Assembly (NCBI GenBank): GCA_003542355.1
Contig: DPKU01000045.1
Span: 1 to 7,392, forward strand
DNA: 7,392 nt
Source of the DNA: Clostridiales bacterium
Lineage (GTDB): Bacteria > Bacillota > Clostridia > Peptostreptococcales > Anaerovoracaceae
Reading direction: 5' to 3'
In this document: piece by piece, positions 1 through 5,410 of the stretch
Position numbering within the stretch: position 1 is the first letter of the stretch
Layout of the letters: the number at the start of each line of letters is the position of its first letter
Position numbers and translations under genes: made by a program
The notes under the pieces: model-generated
The model's database searches: none
What the model was told of the DNA's origin: nothing
Seen by the model: only the letters and a program-made list of their open reading frames with translations

Positions 1-1229
1 GTCTGAGACATGATCTCCCCTTCTTCGTAAATATTGCTGGGCAATTCCATATCGATATCCAGCAGCAATCCCGCCGGCGAAAGTGCCTCAGCGGCTTCTT
101 CCTGCGTAAGCCCGACCAGATCCGGCACTTTGACATCATCCGGCGCAGTGGCGCCCATGATCGCTTTATAGATCATGCCACTGGCAGGGACGGCCAGCGC
201 CAATGCCAGAATAATGATCGCCAGCTTTTCCGGATGGAACACGATCTTCTTCTTGTTTTTGCTCTTTTTTTTGCCGTTTGAGGCTCCGGATTGTCTGATG
301 GCGGCCCCCTCCTCGCTTGTCGGTGTTTCTGATGCTGAAGATCCGTTTGCGGAATGCTCTGCTGCTGCATTGCGTCCATTTTCGGCGGCCAGCCCTGCCA
401 CCGGCTTTGAGTATTTGACAAAGTTCAAGGCTGTGATGATTTCTTCGGCGCTTTTGTAACGGTTGATCTGCAGCTTGCTGGTCGCCCGCATGACGATCTC
501 TTCCAGATCTGCCGGTATATCCGGATTGTGTTTGGATGGCGGAACCATGGCTTCGTTCATATGTTTGACAGCTACGGCAACCGCATTCTCTCCGTCAAAG
601 GGGACTTTTCCGGTCAGCATCTCATACAATACGATACCCAGCGCATAAATGTCGGATTTCTCGTCCACGTAGCCACCCCGGGCCTGTTCGGGAGAGAAGT
701 AGTGCACAGATCCCATCACCGCTTCCTGCTGCGCGCCCACCAGCGTACCGGTGGAGATCGCCTTGGCGATGCCGAAATCCGTGATCTTGGCCACACCTTC
801 GGAGGTAAGCATGATATTGTGGGGCTTCACATCCCTGTGGATCAGTTGGTGCTTATGCGCTGCGGCCAATGCAGAGGCCACCTGCCGGGTGATCGTGGCA
901 GCCCGGCGGGGATCCAGCGAACCTTCTTCCTTGATGATCTGCGACAGCGGTTTCCCATCGATCAGTTCCATCACGATATAATAAATGTTGCCTTCTTTTC
1001 CCACATCATAAACATTCACGATATTGGGATGGACAAGCCCTGCCGCCGTCTGGGATTCCCTCCGGAAGCTCTCGATAAACACCGCATCTTTCGTAAACTC
1101 GGGTTTCAGGATTTTAATTGCCACCTGGCGGTTCAACAGCCTGTCTCTCGCCTTGAAGACGACAGCCATTCCACCTTCGCCGATCTTTCCTGCCAGCTCG
1201 TATCTGCCGGCCAGTATTCTGCTTCCCAT
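1..1229 (-). CDS. prkC: PASTA-domain membrane Ser/Thr protein kinase PrkC, 3' end off window
   Basis: PrkC (PknB/Stk1 family) is a membrane receptor-like kinase that senses peptidoglycan fragments or lipid II outside and phosphorylates proteins controlling wall synthesis, growth and dormancy exit. I translated it by hand because the frame runs off the left edge: 409 codons are visible from ATG 1229. The kinase domain covers about 10-270: glycine loop GEGGMAVVF at 18-26, Lys39 in VAIK, catalytic HRDVKPHN at 131-138, DFG at 151-153, GSVHYFSPEQARGG at 173-186 and KSDIYALG at 191-198. A low-complexity linker rich in Ala, Ser and Glu (about 276-318) leads to a lysine cluster (320-329), one membrane helix at about 334-354, and the first PASTA repeat from VPDLVGLT (368-375) to the edge. 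Remaining PASTA repeats are outside. The activation loop lacks much of the usual threonine cluster. Its position after stp is the expected pairing; rsgA commonly follows but is out of view. Confidence 0.95.
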   Translation of the reverse strand, partial: MGSRILAGRYELAGKIGEGGMAVVFKARDRLLNRQVAIKILKPEFTKDAVFIESFRRESQTAAGLVHPNIVNVYDVGKEGNIYYIVMELIDGKPLSQIIKEEGSLDPRRAATITRQVASALAAAHKHQLIHRDVKPHNIMLTSEGVAKITDFGIAKAISTGTLVGAQQEAVMGSVHYFSPEQARGGYVDEKSDIYALGIVLYEMLTGKVPFDGENAVAVAVKHMNEAMVPPSKHNPDIPADLEEIVMRATSKLQINRYKSAEEIITALNFVKYSKPVAGLAAENGRNAAAEHSANGSSASETPTSEEGAAIRQSGASNGKKKSKNKKKIVFHPEKLAIIILALALAVPASGMIYKAIMGATAPDDVKVPDLVGLTQEEAAEALSPAGLLLDIDMELPSNIYEEGEIMSQ

Positions 1230-1239
1230 TCGCTCCGTT

Positions 1240-1245
1240 CCTCCC
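1240..1245 (-). promoter_or_regulatory. Shine-Dalgarno of prkC
   Basis: GGGAGG on the minus strand lies in the 17-base gap after the stp stop, 10 bases before the ATG at 1229. A second partial match (GGAG, 1236-1233) is closer at 3 bases. Together they support the 1229 start, which gives a normal PrkC N-terminus (ILAGRYELAGKIGEGG). Confidence 0.6.
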
Positions 1246-1246
1246 G

Positions 1247-1978
1247 TTACTGTATCTTGATGCAGATGACGGAGATGTTGTCTTTCCCGCCTCGCTGATT
1301 TGCCTCATCTACCAGTTCTGTAGCCAGGCGATGCATCGTTTGCGCGCTTTTGCTCAATTCAAATATCCGTTCCGAGTCCAATTCTCCGTGCAGCCCATCT
1401 GTGCAAAGGAGAATGATGTCACCGGGGCAGGTGTCGAACCGGAAAAAATCTGCCGTCACATCCGGCTCACCGCCGATGGCGCGGGTGATCATGTTTCGAT
1501 CCGGATGGGCCATGGCTTGCTCCTTGGTGAGCAGGCCGGATTTGATCAGCGACTGTACGCAGGTGTGATCCTCCGTGATCTGTCGGATCCCATCCTTGCG
1601 CATCAAATACGCACGGCTGTCCCCCACGTTCACTACATAAGCGACGCCTTCTTTGAGATAACAAAGAACCGCAGTGGTGGCCATTCCTTCGTTTTCGCCT
1701 TCTCGCTGCGCTTTTTTATAAATCAGCTCATTGGCGCCTGCGAAGCACTTTTCAAAATACCGTCGCAGATTGGATTTTCCATGGACTTCCGTCAGCGGAT
1801 GCAACGCCACATACTGTGCGATGTATCCCACAGCCATGCGGCTGGCCAGTTCACCGGAATTATGACCGCCTACGCCATCCGCAACGATGTACAACTGCTG
1901 TTGCGGCAGCACGAACAGCGCATCCTCGTTTCCTTCCCTGCGCACGCCTCTGTCGGTCTTGAATCCTACACTAATCAT
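1247..1978 (-). CDS. stp: PP2C-family Ser/Thr protein phosphatase (Stp/PrpC)
   Basis: This is a cytoplasmic metal-dependent phosphatase that dephosphorylates PrkC and its substrates. At 243 residues it has the usual length for bacterial Stp/PrpC (about 240-255). PP2C motifs appear in order: RREGNEDA at 13-20 (metal ligand Asp19), VADGVGGHNSGE at 32-43 (Asp34 and Gly35), GMATTAV at 98-104, VNVGDSRAYL at 116-125 (Asp120), TEDHT at 135-139, ITRAIGG at 164-170, LCTDGLHG at 191-198 (Asp194) and GKDNISV at 231-237 (Asp233). No signal peptide or membrane segment is seen, which fits a soluble enzyme. The ATG at 1978 has a strong Shine-Dalgarno inside the end of rsmB and overlaps rsmB by 8 bases. The kinase gene follows after 17 bases, the standard phosphatase-kinase pairing. 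prpC is the B. subtilis name. Confidence 0.96.
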   Translation of the reverse strand: MISVGFKTDRGVRREGNEDALFVLPQQQLYIVADGVGGHNSGELASRMAVGYIAQYVALHPLTEVHGKSNLRRYFEKCFAGANELIYKKAQREGENEGMATTAVLCYLKEGVAYVVNVGDSRAYLMRKDGIRQITEDHTCVQSLIKSGLLTKEQAMAHPDRNMITRAIGGEPDVTADFFRFDTCPGDIILLCTDGLHGELDSERIFELSKSAQTMHRLATELVDEANQRGGKDNISVICIKIQ

Positions 1979-3257
1979 TCTGCCTCCTCATCAGACAGAT
2001 AAAAAAACCATCGGTTCCGTGAACGGAAGGCAGCAGCTGGAGCTGCTCTTCCTTGATAAATTCTGGATGCGATGTTAAAAACGCGTCTGTTACAGCTTCA
2101 TTTTCTGCAGGATTGATGGTGCATGTGCTGTAGAGAAGACGTCCGTTCCGTTTGACGTATTTGCTTGATACAGAAAGCAATGCAGCCTGGATCGGCGTCA
2201 GCATCCCTGCTTTTTCCGCAAAGGGCTGCAATTTCAGCTCGGGCTTTCTTCGGATCACGCCAAGCCCGCTGCAGGGGGCATCCACCCAAACGCAGTCTGC
2301 AACGGAATCCAGGGACGGATCATAAACGGTGCTGTCCGCCGCGGATGCCCGGATCATGGTAATACCCAGGCGGCGCGCTTCCTCCTGTATCAATTCGATC
2401 TTTTCCGGATGCACATCGTAGGCATACACATTGCCCTGATCGTTCATCCGCTCTGCTGCCGCACAGGATTTGCCGCCCGGCGCTGCACAAAGGTCCAGCA
2501 GAAGGTCTCCGGGTTGGGGATCAAGCAGTTGAACCGCCATCTGGGAGCTTTCATCTTGTACAGAAAAAAAACCCTTTTGATAAAGGTTGCCGGACAGAAC
2601 ATCTCCACCGGTCAGCCAGACTGCCGTTTCGGTCAAGTGTCCTGCAGCAGATGCCAATCCTTCTTCCGAAAGTGCCTCGATCAGGCCGTCGCGCTGTATT
2701 TTGAGAAGATTCGTCCGCAGCGTCAACGGTGGAATGGCCTGGCTGCTTTCCAGCAGCTCTCGGGTCATATCCGAGCCATAGGTCTTTTGCCACAGGCACA
2801 CGATCTCGGGATGACAGGAATATCGCACGGACAAATATGCGATCTCATCCGCCGGAGCGGGCAGTACGGTCGCTTTCCCGTTCCGCACAAAAGCACGGAG
2901 CACGCCGTTGACAAATCCCCGCTGCCCTTTAAAAAAGCGGCCTGCCAGTTTAACGGTTTCATCCACCGCCGCATAATCGGACACACCATCCATCCGCAAC
3001 AGCTGATAAAGTCCCATGCGCAGCAATATGCGCAAACCCGGTTTCATCCGGCCTTTTGGGTCGCTCAGCAATCGATTAATATTGTAGTCCAGAAATATCT
3101 GATTCCGAAGGATGCCATAGACCAGTTCCCGCACAAAAGCCGGGGAGCGAACTGCCGAATCCTGAACGAACCGGTTGACGGCAAGATTGGAATAAGCCCC
3201 CTTGGCTTGGATCTCCTTTAGAATTAAATATGCTGCATACCGATCCTGATCCATCAT
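1971..3257 (-). CDS. rsmB: 16S rRNA (cytosine-5)-methyltransferase RsmB
   Basis: RsmB (also called Sun or Fmu) uses S-adenosylmethionine to make 5-methylcytosine at position 967 (E. coli numbering) of 16S rRNA. The product is 428 residues, close to E. coli RsmB. Residues 1 to about 130 form the NusB-like RNA-binding domain (for example FVRELVYGILRN at 41-52 and RGFVNGVLR at 113-121). The methyltransferase domain has FSVQDESSQMA at 231-241, the SAM-binding motif LDLCAAPGGKS at 254-264, DAPCSGLG at 326-333 (Cys329, product release) and STCTINPAENE at 377-387 (Cys379, the catalytic nucleophile). It ends DGFFICLMRR, as in the family. The start is ATG 3257 or the adjacent ATG 3254. It begins 3 bases after the zinc-peptidase stop with no evident Shine-Dalgarno, so translation probably depends on coupling. 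The 3' end overlaps the phosphatase gene by 8 bases. In B. subtilis rlmN follows; here it does not. Confidence 0.96.
   Translation of the reverse strand: MMDQDRYAAYLILKEIQAKGAYSNLAVNRFVQDSAVRSPAFVRELVYGILRNQIFLDYNINRLLSDPKGRMKPGLRILLRMGLYQLLRMDGVSDYAAVDETVKLAGRFFKGQRGFVNGVLRAFVRNGKATVLPAPADEIAYLSVRYSCHPEIVCLWQKTYGSDMTRELLESSQAIPPLTLRTNLLKIQRDGLIEALSEEGLASAAGHLTETAVWLTGGDVLSGNLYQKGFFSVQDESSQMAVQLLDPQPGDLLLDLCAAPGGKSCAAAERMNDQGNVYAYDVHPEKIELIQEEARRLGITMIRASAADSTVYDPSLDSVADCVWVDAPCSGLGVIRRKPELKLQPFAEKAGMLTPIQAALLSVSSKYVKRNGRLLYSTCTINPAENEAVTDAFLTSHPEFIKEEQLQLLPSVHGTDGFFICLMRRQND
1983..1989 (-). promoter_or_regulatory. Shine-Dalgarno of stp inside the rsmB 3' end
   Basis: GAGGAGG on the minus strand is 4 bases before the phosphatase ATG at 1978 and lies within the last codons of rsmB. 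It is one of the strongest ribosome-binding sites in the window and supports independent initiation of stp despite the gene overlap. Confidence 0.75.
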
Positions 3258-3260
3258 CGC

Positions 3261-3944
3261 TTAGTTGCGCCGCATCAGGAAAATCCGAAGCAGATTGGCC
3301 ACGGCCATGGCCAGTGCGGCAATATATGTGAGTGCAGCAGCACTCAGCACCTTTTGCGCAGCATCGGTTTCCTGCTCTGTAGTGACCGCGCCCACTGAGA
3401 CCAGTTGCGCGATGGCCCGTTTGCTGGCATCCAGTTCCACCGGAAGCGTCACGATGTGGAACACGACGACACTCATAAAGAGCACGACGCCAAGGTTGAA
3501 CAAAAGATCCCCGGTTCCGGGGCCGATGATCAAACCGATGAACAGCAGCGGCCATGCCGCCATGGATCCGATGTTGACCACCGGTACGATGGCATTGCGA
3601 AACTTCAGCGGTGCATAGGCGTTGCTGTGCTGGATCGCATGACCTGCTTCGTGGGCAGCAATGCTGATGGAAGCCACCGAAGGCGTCGCATACACCGCCT
3701 CCGACAGATTCATGGTTCGCTGCATCGGATTGTAGTTATCCGTCAGATTTCCCGGGATCCGGTTGATCGGCACATCGGAAAGGCCGTTGGCATCCAGAAT
3801 CAGACGGGCGACCTGTGCGCCGGTCATGCCGGTGGTGTTTCGCACATTGGCATAGCGCCTGTACGCAGATGACACTTTCCCCTGGGCGTACATGGCAAAT
3901 AGTATCGCAGGGATCAATATGATCATTGAAGAATAGTATCCCAT
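3261..3944 (-). CDS. YugP-type membrane zinc metallopeptidase (Zn_peptidase_2 family)
   Basis: This is a 227-residue integral membrane protein with a HEAGH zinc-protease motif at 98-102 (His98 and His102 as ligands, Glu99 as catalytic base). The third ligand is probably Glu170 in PVELDAS, by analogy with HtpX-like proteases; that is inference. Hydrophobic stretches lie at about 6-20, 117-140, 147-168 and 201-224, which suggests an N-terminal anchor and three further membrane segments, with the active site between the first and second. The pattern (anchor, NLTDNYNP near 66-73, AAHEAGHAIQH, PVELDAS) matches the B. subtilis YugP family, whose substrate I do not know. The ATG at 3944 is supported by a good Shine-Dalgarno 49 bases after the fmt stop. 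The gene commonly appears between fmt and rsmB in Clostridia-type genomes as far as I recall. Family assignment is firm; function is open. Confidence 0.92.
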   Translation of the reverse strand: MGYYSSMIILIPAILFAMYAQGKVSSAYRRYANVRNTTGMTGAQVARLILDANGLSDVPINRIPGNLTDNYNPMQRTMNLSEAVYATPSVASISIAAHEAGHAIQHSNAYAPLKFRNAIVPVVNIGSMAAWPLLFIGLIIGPGTGDLLFNLGVVLFMSVVVFHIVTLPVELDASKRAIAQLVSVGAVTTEQETDAAQKVLSAAALTYIAALAMAVANLLRIFLMRRN

Positions 3945-3952
3945 TTTTTTAT

Positions 3953-3958
3953 CCCCTT
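3953..3958 (-). promoter_or_regulatory. Shine-Dalgarno of the zinc peptidase
   Basis: AAGGGG on the minus strand lies 8 bases before the ATG at 3944, followed by an A-rich spacer. It fixes the start of the peptidase gene. Confidence 0.65.
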
Positions 3959-3990
3959 TCCATGAACTGATGGTTTATTCACTCATAGGT

Positions 3991-4019
3991 ATTTTACCTT
4001 AAAAGCGTGCCTATTTCAA
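3991..4019 (-). promoter_or_regulatory. Predicted sigma-A promoter for zinc peptidase-rsmB-stp-prkC
   Basis: On the minus strand, TTGAAA (4019-4014) and TAAAAT (3996-3991) are separated by exactly 17 bases. Each hexamer matches the TTGACA/TATAAT consensus in five of six positions. The -10 box starts at the fmt stop codon, so transcription would begin around 3980-3985, inside the only sizeable gap of the operon, with a leader of roughly 40 bases before the peptidase ATG at 3944. No TG extension is present. This is a pattern match in an AT-rich spot and has not been tested. Confidence 0.5.
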
Positions 4020-4923
4020 TTTTGTTTCCCAAAAGATACACCCCTGCATCCATGGTTTTTTTTCCGGGCATCTGTATGCGCGTCAAAACGACGCTTCCAT
4101 CCCCGCAGGATACGACGATCCCATCCCTGTCAGCCCGAAGAACTGTCCCGGGCGCTCCATCGCTGGACAAGATTCCCGGCAGCGCTTCGTGTACTTTCAT
4201 CATCTTTTCTTCGCAGCAAGTCCAGGCACAGGGCCAGGAATACATTCCGCGCACCAGGGCGCAGATCTCTTCTGCCGTCCTGGAAAAGTCGATCCGTGCA
4301 TCTTCCTTGGTGATCATGGGCGCATAGGTTGCAAGCGCAGGATCCTGGGGTGTTCTGGCCACAGTGCCATCCAAAATGGCCGGCAGTTCACGGAGCAGCA
4401 GATCAGCGCCCAGCTGTGCCAACTCTTTGTGAAGCTGCGCAGTGGTTTTCGCGCCCACCTCCGTGCAAACCGCAGCAATAATGTCACCGGCATCCATCCC
4501 TTCGGACATGTACATCAGTGTCACGCCGGTCTCGCAGCAACCGTCGGCTACCGCCCGATGAATGGGCGCGGCACCCCGATATCGGGGCAGGATCGATCCG
4601 TGGATATTGACGCAGCCACGAAGAGGGATCTCCAGCAGTTCGCCTGGAAGTATTTTCCCGTACGCAGCCACCACGATCAGATCCGGACCGATTTCCCTCA
4701 CTGAAGAAAGAAACGCTGCATTTCCTTTCAGATATTCGGGTGCAGCGACCGGAAGCCCCCGCTTCAGTGCTTCCAGCTTTACAGGACAGCTCTGGATCCT
4801 TTTCCCGCGGTCCCTGGGGCGATCCGGCTTCGTGACGACCAGCGCCACCTCGTATCCGGCGTCACAAATTGCGACCAGCGCCGGCACGGCAAAATCGGGC
4901 GTCCCCATGTAAATGATTTTCAT
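3994..4923 (-). CDS. fmt: Methionyl-tRNA formyltransferase
   Basis: Fmt transfers a formyl group from 10-formyl-tetrahydrofolate to the amino group of initiator Met-tRNA in the cytoplasm. The product is 309 residues, full length. The N-terminal catalytic domain opens with MGTPDFAVP (6-14). The catalytic triad falls at the same numbers as I recall for the E. coli enzyme: Asn106 and His108 in NIHGS, and Asp144 in EGMDAGD. The folate-binding loop ILPRYRGAAP is at 111-120. The C-terminal tRNA-binding domain runs from about 208 to the end and contains TRIQMPGKKTMDAG near 281-294. The ATG at 4923 overlaps the def stop (ATGA), so translation is probably coupled; an upstream extension of the frame lies inside def and is not real. 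An oddity is the segment after WP at 230-231, which reads CAWTCCEE where a WPGA-type sequence is usual. The stop codon at 3996-3994 doubles as part of a predicted promoter for the next gene. Confidence 0.97.
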   Translation of the reverse strand: MKIIYMGTPDFAVPALVAICDAGYEVALVVTKPDRPRDRGKRIQSCPVKLEALKRGLPVAAPEYLKGNAAFLSSVREIGPDLIVVAAYGKILPGELLEIPLRGCVNIHGSILPRYRGAAPIHRAVADGCCETGVTLMYMSEGMDAGDIIAAVCTEVGAKTTAQLHKELAQLGADLLLRELPAILDGTVARTPQDPALATYAPMITKEDARIDFSRTAEEICALVRGMYSWPCAWTCCEEKMMKVHEALPGILSSDGAPGTVLRADRDGIVVSCGDGSVVLTRIQMPGKKTMDAGVYLLGNKIEIGTLLR

Positions 4924-5399
4924 TCTTCTGTTTCCTCTTCGGCTTCTGCTGCGCTGCGCACATTGTCGGCTTTGTCTGTGTACAGCACACCGTCCAGATG
5001 ATCGCATTCGTGGCTGAAAACAACGGCCAGCAAATCTTCGCCTTCGTACTCCACGGATTCCCCCTGGGGTGTGGATCCTTTGATCCTTACATACTGCGGC
5101 CTTCTGACACGTCCGACCAGTCCGGGAACTGACAGACAGCCTTCCTCTTCGTACTGCTCTCCGCGGGTTTCCACGATCTCGGGGTTGATCAACTGGTACA
5201 ACTGCCCGTCCACTTCGACTACAATGATGCGCCGCAGGATCCCCACTTGAGGTGCAGCCAGCCCGAGTCCGCACTCGGCGCGCATGGTCTGGACCATATC
5301 TTCGGTGATCTCGCGGATCCTGTCGTTGATCTCCGTCACTTCCCGGGCGCGCTTTCTCAGAACGTCATCGCCTTCGGTAACAATGTTTCTCAGTGCCAT
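4920..5399 (-). CDS. def: Peptide deformylase
   Basis: Def is a metal-dependent hydrolase that removes the N-formyl group from nascent proteins at the ribosome exit, undoing the mark placed by Fmt. The product is 159 residues. All three family motifs are present: GLGLAAPQ at 44-51, EGCLS at 86-90 (metal ligand Cys88) and HECDHLDG at 130-137 (ligands His130 and His134, catalytic Glu131). The length and lack of insertions fit a short type 1-like enzyme (E. coli 169 residues) rather than the longer type 2 forms of many Gram-positives. The ATG at 5399 is chosen because it begins the normal MALRNIV-type N-terminus and has a strong Shine-Dalgarno; a longer in-frame extension would lie wholly inside priA. 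It starts 11 bases after the priA stop. The C-terminus is very acidic (eight Glu in the last nine or so residues with Ala and Thr), and its last codon overlaps the fmt start. Confidence 0.97.
   Translation of the reverse strand: MALRNIVTEGDDVLRKRAREVTEINDRIREITEDMVQTMRAECGLGLAAPQVGILRRIIVVEVDGQLYQLINPEIVETRGEQYEEEGCLSVPGLVGRVRRPQYVRIKGSTPQGESVEYEGEDLLAVVFSHECDHLDGVLYTDKADNVRSAAEAEEETEE
4933..4938 (-). promoter_or_regulatory. Shine-Dalgarno of fmt within the def 3' end
   Basis: AGAGGA on the minus strand lies 9 bases before the fmt ATG at 4923, inside the Glu-rich tail codons of def. It supports the 4923 start and coupling of the two genes. Confidence 0.55.
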
Positions 5400-5403
5400 T
5401 TTT

Positions 5404-5409
5404 CCTCCT
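5404..5409 (-). promoter_or_regulatory. Shine-Dalgarno of def
   Basis: AGGAGG on the minus strand sits 4 bases (AAAA) before the ATG at 5399, one base after the priA stop codon (5413-5411). It fixes the def start and rules out the in-frame extension into priA. Confidence 0.8.
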
Positions 5410-5410
5410 G

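Noticed and set aside
528..1298. Plus-strand open frame of 256 codons opposite prkC
   Set aside because: It lies wholly antisense to a clear kinase gene, has no recognisable motif, and is rich in His, Arg and Gln as expected from reading the complement of GC-rich codons.
2409..3221. Plus-strand open frame of 270 codons opposite rsmB
   Set aside because: It mirrors a well-supported methyltransferase gene, shows no domain or ribosome-binding site, and looks like a composition artefact.
3945..3975. Possible terminator in the fmt-peptidase gap
   Set aside because: Only a 4-base CCAT/ATGG stem can be drawn, and the bases after it on the coding strand are A-rich rather than U-rich, so it does not look like an intrinsic terminator.
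4924..5274. N-terminal extension of fmt by 117 codons
   Set aside because: It overlaps def in another frame, is Arg-rich with no homology, and the standard MKIIYMGTPDF start is at 4923.
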